Source: Alisma plantago-aquatica (taxonomy: Eukaryota; Streptophyta; Magnoliopsida; Alismatales; Alismataceae). Taken from it: 64,000 nt of DNA. Shown here in pieces: positions 25,301 through 36,490 of this stretch. Each line of letters opens with the position of its first letter. The first letter of the stretch is position 1. The translations under genes were made by a program, and so were the position numbers. The DNA lies in assembly GCA_963693085.1 (NCBI GenBank), contig OY856412.1, forward strand, positions 962,950,281 through 963,014,280. Reading direction: 5' to 3'. The notes under the pieces were generated by a model, which saw nothing but the letters and a program-made list of their open reading frames with translations, was not told the origin of the DNA and searched no databases.

Positions 25301-26408
25301 GGTGCCGTTGGTGGCATTTGGATATTAGGGGAGCATGAGGGTTAGGAGGAGGAGCGATGGTTGTCATGGTGGAGGTCACCGATCTGCATCCTTCCCAACC
25401 CAGCGACGTTGTACTTGAGGGCGGTCGAGCTTGGAGCGACGCTCGTCCAGGCGAGGGCGCCCAGGTGTTGATGTTGCTGGCGCCCAACGATTACTGATGG
25501 GTTTAGGAAAGAGGCGGCACCACTGTGATTGCTAGGTGGAGGAGGCGGCGGTTCTGTGATTGATAGGTGGAGGAGGAGAGCTTGAGGGAGGGGTCTGAAG
25601 CTTCTATGGAGGTGTCGATGGTGGGGAGGCATTTTATAATGATCCTAGCTAGGGTTAGCATCTATGAGTAAGGCAGCGTTGATGCTAGCTGAGGCGGCGC
25701 GGCTGGGTTGAACGGTTGTCTCGTCCGTTCTCTCCTATGGTCTTTAATGTCCAGCATTGTTCCCTTTTGTTCTATTGGGGATTCGATGGTGGAAGGGTCA
25801 TGAAGTCGTGGCTAGCGGGCGTCGTGGGTGTGAGGCATCATCGTGATCATTTCTTCACTGGGGACCGGCAGCGGGAGTTAGATGTGGGGAGAGGAGACCG
25901 CAATGTGTGGGGGAAATAACACAGTGTGACCATCTGATAAAGGGGCCAAGCAAATCAAGGCCCATATGCCTAAAGTAACATTGAGAATTAAATCCATGTA
26001 TAAATTTATTGCTCTAGTAACTTATAGCTCTATATTCTTCCATCAACATGTTCGTTTATTTTTCAATTTGTGATATAATTCTAATGACTATACCTCCATA
26101 AGGTCAAGTATCTAATTGGTGATTCCAAGGTGGTCTAATGTGATTAATGTCGTGATTAACTTAAGCATTAAGCTTAATAATGATAATTTCAAAGCCAAGA
26201 ATTATAATAAGGTTTCAATTATCCAATTATGTTTCAAATGAGATGACTAGACCCAACAATGGAAATTTGTATTTCTATGATAGGATTTTAAGGTATTTCA
26301 AATGGGGTGCATAATAAATGCAGATTAAGAAAAGAAACTTTCAATTTTTGGAAAATTAGAAATCAAGGATCAGTATTTAAAATTGGCACCAAAATTGAGT
26401 ATGTTACA
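22307..26408 (-). mobile_element. Solo LTR I, about 4.1 kb
   Basis: On + it starts TGTAAAGACCC (22307) and ends ATGTTACA (26408). It splits the D coding region: integrase tail codons end at 26409 and D 3' sequence resumes at 22306. Flanking pentamers are TATCA (22302-22306) and TATCC (26409-26413), a target duplication with one mismatch. Inside, about 23000-25000 is very AT-rich and non-coding, while about 25209-25900 is GC-rich with low-complexity frames that I reject as genes. A TATAAAA on the minus strand at 25632-25638 sits at the start of the GC-rich leader. No internal coding region or second LTR is present, hence the solo-LTR call. Confidence 0.65.
25632..25638 (-). promoter_or_regulatory. 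Putative TATA box in LTR I
   Basis: TATAAAA on the minus strand directly upstream of a GC-rich stretch (25209-25625) that would be the transcribed leader. Confidence 0.4.
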
Positions 26409-27760
26409 TATCCCCTCGAGAACCTCAATGCATCACCATAGTATATTTCCTTCTCATGCACATTTAAACACATCTCTTCCTCAATTGGAATTTCTTCAAC
26501 CAACATGACAATATCAATACTTTGATTGGCCTTGTCTAGCCCAACTTCAATCACACCCTTCAATATTTGTCCATTGACTATGAACTCCTTGGCACCTTCT
26601 GTCTCATTGATCACAATAGCACCAAATGGATATACATGTCTCACTTGTTATGGCCTTTCCCATCTTAACCTAAGTTTTCTGTGAAAGAAATTCATTATAG
26701 AACTATACAACCATACCCATTATTTAGGCCCAAATCACTTCTTCTTGATCAACCAATCATGCAAGAACTTGACTCTCTCCTTGTAGCTTTTGGATAGCTC
26801 ATAGACTTCGTGCCATATTTCTTCTAGTTCACATAACTTTATCTTTCTTCTTATCCCAGTGATGTCCATGTCCATATCCATATCCATGGATCCCAAGGCC
26901 CACAATGCCTTATGTTTCAATTCCATGGGTAGATGGTATCTTTTCCTATAAAGGAGTTTGAGTGGTGTGGTGCCAATCAAAGCCTTGAATGTGGTCCTAT
27001 ATGCCCACAACAATTCATTGAGTCATAGAGACCAATCATTGGTCCAATCTCACTGTATTCTCAAGAATGAGCTTTATCTCCTGATTGTCCAACTAAACTT
27101 GACCACTAGTTTGAGGTAGGCAAGTAGTAGCCACACGATGCTTCACATCATGCCTCTTCAACAGACTTTTAAAAGTTATATGGATGAAATGTCTTCCACC
27201 ATCACTAATCATTTCCATTGGCACAATGAACTAGATAAAGATGTTTGACTTGAAAAAATCACATACCACATTATGGTCATTTGTTTGTGTAGCAACTACT
27301 TGAACCTACTTTGAGACATAGTCTACTACCACCAAGGTGTGTATAAAAGTTAAAGAAGGGGGAAATGGACCCATGAAGTCAATACCCAAACATCGAACAC
27401 CTATACTACAAGAATAGAAAATAGAGGCATCATGTCCCTTTTTGGGATTTAACCCATTTTTTTGGAATTTCAAGCAAGCTTTTCTATAATCATGAGAATC
27501 TTTAAACAAGGTTGGATAATAGAATCCACATTGAAGAACTTTTGCAACTGTCTATTTTCCACCAAAATGTCCTCCACATATGCTGAAATGGCACATGGAG
27601 AGAATGTCTTGATGTTAGCATTTCAGAATACACCTTCTTATGAGCTGTTTGGAGAAATACTTGAAGAGATATGGGTCATCCCGTATCATAGTTTTTCACC
27701 ATAGAAACCAGCCTTCTACTTTCCTCCCTAGTCCATGTGCTTGGTACCCTCCTACTAGAC
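26409..27760 (-). pseudogene. D integrase, Athila type, decayed
   Basis: Reading from high to low coordinates: remnants of the zinc-binding start (about 27540-27720), then LFKDSHDYRKACLKFQKNG and GIDFMGPFPPSLTF followed by VVVDYVSK (27306-27509), the conserved start of the Athila integrase catalytic core. Next, at 26735-27013, comes LWAYRTTFKALIGTTPLKLL followed by LPMELKHKALWA, the strongly conserved end of the core and the Athila C-terminal region. A final piece at 26409-26644 (VYPFGAIVINE...FIVNGQILKG) is the usual integrase tail. Frames change between blocks and stops interrupt the catalytic core, so it is non-functional. LTR I cuts it at 26408. Confidence 0.85.
26864..26887 (-). repeat. 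Hexamer expansion inside D integrase
   Basis: Four tandem ATGGAC/ATGGAT hexamers on the minus strand give an in-frame Met-Asp repeat (MDMDMDMD) at a place where Athila integrases usually have a short N.DMD.A sequence. Probably replication slippage after the element lost selection. Confidence 0.7.
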
Positions 27761-28830
27761 AAGAAGTAGGCTATGTGCTTTTACCATGACCTCAGAGTAG
27801 AGTTACGTAACAAAATCTCAAGGCATTGTCTCCTTGATTTTGTTCATGTCATTGTAGGATGCTTCAGTGATAGAGATGATAGGCTGGAACATTTTCCAAC
27901 CATTTCTTATCAAGTATCTCCAAATTAATTTCCTAAAGTAATATAATCCAATGAATCAACCAAGGATTTGAGTCTTTCTTTGATGTGAGATACTTAAGAT
28001 ATGCATGGTTGGTATAAACAATCACTTTAGTTTTAAAACACAAGAACATAACTTATCAAGTGCAATGATCACAATAAGCTATTGTGAGATACTTAAGAGT
28101 TGCATGGTCAGTATAAAAAATCACTTTATTTTTTGAAACATAAGAATATAACTTATCAAGTTCAAAGATCACAATAAGATATTCTTTCTCTGTGGAAGTG
28201 TAGTTCCTTTTAGATGCATACAACATTTTACTAGCATAATAGATGCCATAAGGTATCTGGCCAATCCTTTAGCCAAGAACAGCCCCCATAGCCATATCTG
28301 ATGCATTGATCCTGATCTCAAATGGCAGAGAGAAATCCAGAGGTTGGATAATAGGAGCATAAATCAACTTGTGCTTCAAGTGATTGAAGGCTTGAATGCA
28401 CCTGTCATCAAAATTGAATTCAATGTCTTCAGGAGTTGATCGCACAAAGGCAAAGAAATCTTGCTAAAGTCTTTGATAAAGTAGCATAGAAGCTTGTATG
28501 TACCAAGAAAGAGTGAACTTGTATTATGATTGAAGGAATAGTCAATGCAGAGATGAGGCCCGCTTTGGCCTTGCCCACCTTCAATCCGAACTTTGGATAC
28601 TCTATGACCAAGAACAATACCCGCAGGCACCATGAAATGACTTTTCTCCCAAGATATAACTAAACGAACCTTAACACATCTTTCAAGAATGACTACGAGA
28701 TGGGACAAATTCATCAAAAGTCTTTCCGAACAATAAAAAATAATCCATGAAGACCTCAAGTTTAGAATCAGACATGTCACAAAAAATGGATGTGACACAT
28801 CTTTAGAAATTAGAGGGAGCATTACAAAGC
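27761..28830 (-). pseudogene. D reverse transcriptase (C-terminal part) and RNase H
   Basis: From the right edge: CNAPSNF, then SKLEVFMDYFLLFG at about 28730-28770. The RT active-site motif, normally FMDDF in Athila, has become FMDYF. Then RLVISWEKSHFMV, IVLGHRVS and FIKDFSKISLPLC are conserved RT-to-RNase H connection segments, spread over several frames (28376-28843). RNase H follows: SLPFEIRINASDMAMGAVLG, YYASKMLYASKRNYTSTEKE and a YTDHA.LKYL-like segment (27980-28370). Stops and frameshifts are frequent. The right edge at 28830 is the F insertion site; the reading resumes at 36491. Confidence 0.85.
27985..28182 (-). repeat. 99-bp in-frame tandem duplication in D RNase H
   Basis: Copies 27985-28083 and 28084-28182 both run from GTGAGATACTTAAGA to CACAATAAG.TATT. 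The unit is 33 codons, so the frame is kept. It covers the segment with the RNase H motif YTDHA. The copies have diverged by scattered substitutions, so the duplication is not the latest event. Confidence 0.9.
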
Positions 28831-29079
28831 TGATAACACCCAAATTCAGGAATTTATGGTAAGTATTTATTTATGGTTTTGTGTCATTATAGCCATAATA
28901 TGCCCAAAATAACCTTAAATTCTTATCTTTTAGTAATTTATATCTTTTCATAGAGAAAGTTGCTCAACTAACCAATTTTGGGACTTGTAGGCGTCGAACC
29001 TGAAAATACATATATTATCTAAGATTTCTCCCCAACACATGGTTTTTGCAGTAGCTAGGCTTCCATCCGTCATGATCGT

Positions 29080-29620
29080 GACACCTGACGTGACCGAGAT
29101 TCCCAGCACAGCCCTGTCGAGACCAACACGGCCATGCCAAGGAAAAGGTTCAACTACACATGTCTTGACTGTGAAACGTGCCTCGACCACAGCACTTGAC
29201 GTGACCATGACAACTATTTTGACTGCAACACGAAGCAACCGTGATTGAATCTCATCTGTTACAATTGAGATGCTCAACATGACCGTGTCGAGCCCAATAT
29301 GGTCGTGCTGAGGACAAAGGTCAGGTGCACCTGTATCGCCCGCGACACCTGCCTCGACCATGGCACCAATCACGAACGTGATACCTATCATGGACATGAT
29401 ACCTACCTTTACTGCGACACCTATCACGACCAGTACGCTCAGCACGGCCATGCTGAGGAAAAGGGTCAACTGTACCTATCTCACCTACGACACCTGCCCC
29501 AACCGCAACACCTACCTCAACTACGATGTCTGCCTCAATCACTACAAATATCTTGACCACGACATTTGTTCGACTGCGATCCCCGACACAACGGTGTCGA
29601 GCTTGACACGGACGTGTCGA
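29080..29620. repeat. Degenerate CGACC(G/A)(T/C)GACACCTG array in F left LTR
   Basis: Dozens of imperfect copies of a roughly 12-bp word (variants of CGACCGTGACAC / CTGCCTCGACCA) alternate with GCCGTGTCGAGCCCAACACG-type units. Because the words are rich in GAC/GTC and poor in stop codons, frames stay open on both strands; these frames are not genes. The matching array in the right LTR is 34545-35060. Confidence 0.85.
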
Positions 29621-29681
29621 GACAAGTGTAGCGACCGGGATAGATCTCGTGGCCACTCATTACATACACTCCACCTTCACC

Positions 29682-29688
29682 TATAAAA
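29682..29688 (+). promoter_or_regulatory. Putative TATA box, F left LTR
   Basis: TATAAAA, matched by TATAAATA at 35116-35123 in the right LTR, directly after the degenerate repeat array. Transcription would run to the right into the F interior. Confidence 0.5.
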
Positions 29689-30988
29689 CCCACCCCTCGC
29701 TACCTGGTGAGGGGTTCTGAAGTTTGAAAGGTCCCATTCTGCAGTTCTGACCCATTTTAGTTCCCAGATCCCCATGGGAGAGTTCAAAGGATATATCCTA
29801 CGTCCATCCCTCTAGTTTAATTCCATCCACCGTCATTTTCCACCACCATTCACCCATATCCTACCATTTCCAACCATCTTCCACCTCCATACACCCACCA
29901 AGGTGTTGTTTGGGGTGGAATCAAAGAGAAAGGAGGCCAAGGAATCCATAAGACTAAGGAGGACGACCCAAAGATGAGATCCGGCCCATACTGAGGCTAA
30001 GGAGCGAGAGCCACCTCTCCTCTATGGGATAAATCTCTCCTTCTTCTCCTTTCTTCTATTTTTCTCATTTGTTTCTGTACAAATGATGTTCTTCCATCAT
30101 TGTTCAGTGCCAACTATGCTTGTCCATGGCTACTTGAGCTCCTTCTTGGCTATGTAGCCTATTTGGGCATGTTTATGTACTTTTACCTTAAAAAAGCAAT
30201 TTTATTTCAGATCTAGTACATTTTCAGTTCTATGTTCTAGTTGTGGATATGATTGCTAGTTTTGTTGATCTCTCTCTTGCTTGAACTTCTATTTCTACCT
30301 ATATTGAGAGATGCATTGTAGAAATACACAAGCGAAAGTAGTTTGGATCAGAATATGAAAGAAGGACAGTTCAAGGTGATTTGTGCATAACCGTAGACCT
30401 GGGCATGGCCAGGCCCACTACATGGTTCTGCCCATATCTCAACTATTCCTAGCATCTCAGAATATTTTAGACCTGAAAGGGTATCTAGAATATTCTATGG
30501 TATTTATTTGTCATCCTCGAGAGAGGTTTCATGTCATTGATGGGTTTTAGTCACATTGCGCGAAAGTGAGTGGGATGACCCCACATGAATAGTTACCACA
30601 GTACGTACTATGGTTGGATGTAGCTTTTTGCTAGGGTGTTCGAGGGTTGTCTATGCCCAAGAACGGGTGCATAGACTGTCCAACTTGTGGTTACATAGCC
30701 AAGAACTCCTTCTCTCTAATAAGTAGAATCTGACAGACTCTGTTTTGCGTCCTTTACTTTATTTTATTTTATTTCGTGACATTTTGCGAGACTAGTTCTA
30801 GTTCCATACTTTTATCAACTATCATATTGGCTTAACTGACTTAAGGGTGAGATCTTAAACGTCCCTACATCCCTGTGTTTGACCCCGTAATAAAGTTGCA
30901 GGGGTCCTTGAAGGTTTTGGGTTTTAAATTCAAAGTTTGATTCCTTCTAAGTTCGCCTCCTTTCAGATGTGCGATTTAGGTCGTATCA

Positions 30989-31012
30989 ACTTTTGGTTCC
31001 ATTTTTGGGGAC
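30989..31012 (+). other. F primer binding site region
   Basis: Directly after LTR end CA: ACTTTTGGTTCCATTTTTGG then GGACG. This looks like a mutated form of the TTTTTGGCGCCGTTGCCGGG then GACG sequence found at this place in Athila/Tat elements. The primer tRNA was not assigned. Confidence 0.6.
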
Positions 31013-31160
31013 GTGGTTTTCCACGTTTACACACCTAAAAGATTTTATTCTATCATTCTTAAGCCTATATATATATATATATGCATAGTTATTCTTTTAT
31101 CTTACACATACTTGTTCATACATACTGAATAACTTTCCTTTTTCTTATACTTTTTCAACC

Positions 31161-32542
31161 ATGGATCTTGCTTCCGCAAGACAAGTTATCTTGTCCACTT
31201 GTCCTCCCAAATTTTTCTATAGTTTTGACTACTAGCAAATAACTGAAATTCATGCCCTACAATTAGTCGAACTAAACTCGCCTCCACCGTTGTCGTACAT
31301 AGTCGGCTCAGCAAAGGAGATGGCCAATCAGCCCTCGACCTCAACAATGACATGGGATTAAGAATTAATTAGAATAGTGGAGCTATTCAAAGAAAGTGTT
31401 GATGCACTCGCCTCCTCCTTAGCTCCTCATCTCCAAGAATAAGTCGATCCATTTCAGCAGCTACTAGAAAAGTAGGATCATCAGCTCCAAGTAACCATTG
31501 AGATCATAGAGCACAATAGAAGTATACTTCACACTGTTGAATGAGGATTCATCCAAGCACATCAGTTTGATACAGTGGGTTTCCAATAGAAGTGCATGGC
31601 AGAATTGACAGATCTTGAAAGCACTGTTGCTCAAGTCCAAAAACTTCATGAAAAGGATGTTGAACAGGGCAGAAGGCTTTAAGAGCTCATTGATTTGAAT
31701 ACCATTAAATTGGAAACACCATCACACGATCATGAAGATTACAGTAATCAAAACCATTCTGTTGGGTTTGAAGTGGAGTTTGCCCTACCATCCTATTCAG
31801 ACCATCAACTGGATTCACCGAGATTTTTCTATGAAGGACTACCAATCTGGGGGAACTCTTCATTTCATCCAGATGATTTGGTTGATCAAACAATGGGATC
31901 TGCAAGCCACCAACATGAATGGTTTTATGATGGTGATGATTACTTATGTTCCACTCAAGGTGACCAAACAACCTCACAATGTGGGGGAGAGTCTGAGCAG
32001 CCTAAACCAACCTTTATCCCAGACCAAGGTGATACCTATCACATTGAGACTTGTCACTTAGCTTCCACCAGCACACCTACTATGGTTTGGAATAACTTGT
32101 TTGAGGAGTATGACGATGACAACTGCTTATATTGGAGTAGTGAGTATACTGACAACAACGAGTTGGATAAGCATGAGCTGACATTGTCCACTATTCCTTT
32201 TCAGGGAAAATTTGACATCAAGGGAGTAGGATAGACAATCCACTACAAAATGGCTATTGAGCATGAAGATACCCCAGATCCCATAGAAGGTGACAAGCTT
32301 GGGATGGTAGAACTACAAATAAATTCAACTGGGGATACTTTCGTTCAGAAGATAATGAGATGGCTCAGACTGCACATGAAAGTTTATCTGAGCATCCAAC
32401 CTCAAGTTTAGGGGTGGAGAGAGAAGAGAGGAGTCCTCTAGAAGACTTTCAACTTCTCCCCTCCTATGCTGACATCCTAGGGCCTTCCTATTCAGATTCA
32501 TACATTGATGGGTACCTTGAGGATGCTATGTTAAAGGATTGA
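31161..32542 (+). pseudogene. Only ORF of element F, decayed, unrecognised
   Basis: An ATG at 31161 opens a frame that can be followed to 32234 in one register, with seven in-frame stops before 31695 (the first at 31233). It then continues past the stop near 32232 and, after a frameshift near 32340-32360, to 32542. The ancestral protein would have had roughly 460 residues. The N-terminal part is Leu/Glu/Gln-rich and could form a coiled coil (LTDLESTVAQVQKLHEKD); the C-terminal part is acidic, rich in Asp, Ser and Tyr. Most stops look like single C-to-T changes from CAA, CAG or CGA, as expected from cytosine methylation. I see no zinc knuckle, protease, RT or integrase motif. It may be a diverged Gag or a LARD-specific protein. 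Confidence 0.5.
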
Positions 32543-34275
32543 TCTCATTTCAGATCAAATCAATCCCAACACAGAGATGACTTCACAGAGTCACCAGGTC
32601 TTATTCTTTTTCTTCAGACTCAGAAGGTCCCACATCTTCACCTATTCTACTCCTATTATGTGATAGAGCACGTGGGCAAGACACATGTGACACTGGTCCC
32701 AAAACTTAGGATTTGGGAGCCCATTGTTAGTATTGTGGAGCAACCACCCTCTTCCTCTTACTCCTTTCTTTTCTCTTTTTTTTTAAAATAAATTTGTTTT
32801 TCATGTTCTTGCTTAGATAGTTTCTTTTCTTTATCTACTTTTACATATCCTTGCATACATGCATCATACTAGGACTTTAATAAGATTCTTACCCTTACAT
32901 CCATGCATTCCTTCCCTACTACCATGTTTAGGTCTTGCTTGAGGACGAGCTTGTTTTAAGCTTGGGGTGGTAAGGCAGTTCACCCTTCTATCTCTTAATT
33001 TTTCATGCATGCATGTTTACTCCCTGCATTTAGTATAAATTTTGAATATTTTGTAGAACTTTGTTCCATAATTTGTAGCTTGGCAATTGAGGCTATGCAA
33101 TGCAAATCTTAGAACTAAATGCTTATCTTTATGCCTAAATGCACAATTTTCATCTTAAATTGCTTAATCTTTTGCTTGGCTTGCTCATTGACTCTTTCCT
33201 TAAGTTTGGTAATAAATCTAAGGTTATGTGCCTTTTCCATAGCATAACACATTATTCCCTCGATCTATGTTGTGAGTGACAAATCCAAGGTATATGACCA
33301 TTGGAAAGAATCTATAGTTTGATCAAAACTCCAAGCTATGCTTTTCACAAACTTGCCTCTACACTAAGGATCCTTGAATCATAATTACTATCTTTTCATA
33401 CAGGTATCAAGCGGATAATGATGAGTTTTGAGCTATAGTCAAGTTGAAGTATTTTTCATTGATGGTCTGCGCACCCTATCACCTTAGATTGAGTCAAAAA
33501 GATGAAAAATTAAAAATATGCAAAAGAGGTTTTCCACCCACAAAATCTGAAAAATATCAAAATAGTTCTCACCCAAGTCTATAAAATAGAATGCAGAGAA
33601 TAAAAGATGAGTGTGAATAAATGAGCGTTGTTTTCTCTTTTAGGGGAGTTGAGGATGGTGCCCCATTGGAGTATGACTGTGCTCATGAATGTGGGTATGT
33701 CATGCCTAGTAGCTCCACCCTAAAGCTCATTAGAGAGTCACTAGGATCCCCCAGGAGACATATGAGATCATCCTAGTAGCAGGGTTGGTTAGAGCACAAT
33801 ACGAGGAGTTCATCTCAGTGCTCTAGGCCAACTGGCTCAGACTGCAGGGACTGTTTCTTGTTACATGGATGAACCTGACACAAATCGGGATCCTCAGAAG
33901 TCATTATAGTCTTTTTTTGCTTTTGTTGCTTCTTAGGACGTAAATAAGTGGGAGGTGTGTTGTACCTGATTGGTCTACATGAATACATGATAATAGTTCA
34001 TTACTCATCACTCGCTGGATCACTTATGTGATAATGCTCTAATTTTGTATAATTATGATTCAAACCCCCACGAGTACTGATGGATTGTAGTGAATTTGCT
34101 TAATCTTGCATGGATGCTCTTTGATCATACTTTAGCATGATTGTGCTTGATTGGTGGGGGTTTGTTCGGAAATGACATGGGTCAGGAGAATTAATGTTTT
34201 AAACTATTTTTTTCTTAGCCATAGCATTTATCACCTTGCTTGATTTGGATGTTCTCTTTTTGTTATTTGAGCATA
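32543..34275 (+). other. F 3' non-coding region
   Basis: No coding frame. It holds a first Athila/Tat-like tail at 32933-32972 (TTGCTTGAGGACGAGCTTG, then TTTTAAGCTTGGGGTGG), about 1.35 kb before the tail that borders the right LTR. The sequence between the two tails shows no feature that I recognise. Confidence 0.5.
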
Positions 34276-34316
34276 GTCTTGCTTGAGGACAAGCAAAGGT
34301 TTAAGATTAGGGTGGT
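34276..34316 (+). other. F 3' tail and polypurine tract
   Basis: TTGCTTGAGGACAAGCAAAG then GTTTAAGATTAGGGTGGT, directly followed by the right LTR start TGATAGCACCC. This is the expected position of the plus-strand primer. Confidence 0.7.
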
Positions 34317-36490
34317 TGATAGCACCCAAATTCAGGCATTTATGCTAACTATTTATTTATGGTTTTGTGTCATTATGGTTGTAACCCTAGATTCTTATCT
34401 TTTAGTAATTTATATCTTTTTATAGATAAAGTTGCTCAAATAGATAATTTTTGTACTTGCAGGCACTGAACCTAAAAAGACATCTATTCTCTAAGATTTC
34501 TCTCCAACACATGGCTTTTACAGTAGCTAGGCTTCCATCCATCACGATCGCGACACCTGACACGACCGAGATGACCGACACGGTTGCGCTGAGGAAAAAG
34601 GTCAACTACATGTGTCTCAACCATAAAACTTGTCGTGATCGTGACACCTGTTTTAACCATAGCACAAAGCAACAATGACTAAAACTTATTTTACGTGACC
34701 AAGATGCTCAGAACGGCCGTGTCGAGCCCAACACGGTCGTGCCGAGGAAAAGGGTCAACTGCACCTGTCTCGTCTGCAACACCAGTCTCACCCGTGACAC
34801 CTGCCTCGACCGTGGTACCTGTCATGACCGCGACACCTGCCTCTACCGTGACACCTATCATGATTGTTACGCTCAACATGGATGTGCCGACCCCGATAGG
34901 GCCGTGTCGAAAAAAAGGGTCAGCTGCACCTATCTCGCCCGTGAAACCTACCTTGACCACGGCCCCTGGCTCGACCGTGACGTCTGCCTCGACCGCTACA
35001 AACATCTCGACCGCAACATTTGTTCGACTGCAACCCCCAACATGGTCGTTCCTAGACAAGTGTAGCGACTGAGACATGTATCGTGACCACTCATTACATA
35101 CACTCCATGTTTACCTATAAATACCCACCCCTCACTACCTAGAGAGGGGTTCTGAAGTTTGGAAGGTCTCGTTCTATAGTTCCAACCCATTTAGGTTCCC
35201 AGAGCCTTGTGGGAAAGTTTAGAGGTTCGAAAAAGATGAAGTATTTATCCTCCATTGATCCCTCTAGTTTGCTTCCATCCATGGTCATTTTCCACCACCA
35301 TTCACCCATATCCTACTATTCTTAGCCATCTTCCACCTCCATAAACCTACCAAGCTACTGTTTGGGGTGAAATCAAAGAGAGAGGAGGCCAAGGAGTCTA
35401 GAAAACTAAGGAAGATGACCCAAAGATGAGATTCGGCCCATATTGAGGATAAGCAGTGAAAGACACCTCTCCTCTATGTTCTAAATATCTTCTTCTTCTC
35501 CTTTCTTCTACTGTTCTCATTTGTTTCTATACAAATGATGTTCTTCCATCTTTGTTCAGTGCCAACTATGCTTGTCCATGGCTAGTTGAGTTTGTTCTTA
35601 GCTATGTAGCCCATTTTGGGCATGTTTATGTACTTTTACCTTAAGCAAGCAGTTTTATTTTAGATCTAGTACATTTTCTATTATATCTTCTCTTTGTGGT
35701 TATGATTGCTAGTTTGGTTGATCTCTTTCTTTCTTGAACTTCTATTTCTACCTATATTGAGAGATTCGTCATAGAAATAGACAAGATAAGGTTGTTTCGA
35801 TCAGAATCTAAAAGGAAGACGGTTCAAGGTGTTATGTGTAGAACCATAGACCTGGGCACGGTCGGGCCTAGCCCAGCACGGTCGGGCCCACTACCTGGTT
35901 CTACCCAAATCACACTTGTTCCTAGCATCTCAGAATATTCTAGACTTGAGAGGGTATCTAGAATATTCTAGAGTGTTGATTTGTCATCGTCGAGAGAGGT
36001 TTCATGTCATTGATGGGTTTTAGTCACACTGCATGAAAGTGAGTGGGATGACCCCACAAGAACAATTACCATGGTATGTACTATGTTTGGATGTAGGTAG
36101 ATTGATGGGGTGTTCGAGGTTATCTACTCCTGAGAACGGGTGCATAGACTGCCCAACTTGTGGTTACATAGCCAGGAACTCCTTCTCTCTGATTAGTAGA
36201 ATCTGACAGACTCTGATTTATTTTCTTTACTTTTATTTTATTTTATTTTATGACATTTTACTAGATTAGTTCTAGTTTCATACTTTTATCAACTATCAGA
36301 TTGGCTTAACTGACTTAAGGGCGATATCTTAAGTGTCCTAAACGTCCCCACATCTCTGTGTTCAACCACACATATCTACTTTGACCCCGTAATAAAGTTG
36401 TGGGGGTCCTTGAAGGTTTGGGGTTATAAATTCAAAGTTTGATTCCTTCTGAGTCCCCTTCCTTTCGGACGCATGATTTAAGCCATATCA
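34317..36490 (+). repeat. F right (3') LTR
   Basis: Starts TGATAGCACCCAAATTCAGG and ends CCATATCA. It matches 28831-30988 with visible divergence. It differs by a 20-bp tandem duplication of GCACGGTCGGGCCTAGCCCA at 35856-35890, single in the left LTR, and by an extra segment around 36335-36380. TATA-like TATAAATA lies at 35116-35123. The degenerate CGACCGTGACAC-type array is at 34545-35060. Confidence 0.9.

Larger units (their letters stand above)
28831..30988 (+). repeat. F left (5') LTR
   Basis: Starts TGATAACACCCAAATTCAGG and ends CGTATCA. It matches 34317-36490 along its whole length with many substitutions and small indels. A TATAAAA at 29682-29688 is the likely promoter. About 29080-29620 is a degenerate repeat array, and the last third (about 30040-30980) is unique LTR sequence. 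Confidence 0.9.

Noticed and set aside
25209..25919. Possible host gene with Pro/His/Ser-rich proteins
   Set aside because: Low-complexity frames on both strands inside LTR I, downstream of its TATA box. No splice pattern or domain.
29039..29686. Overlapping ORFs on both strands in F left LTR (and 34451-35190 in the right LTR)
   Set aside because: They lie in the degenerate CGACCGTGACAC array, where all frames are open by composition. Products differ between the two LTRs.
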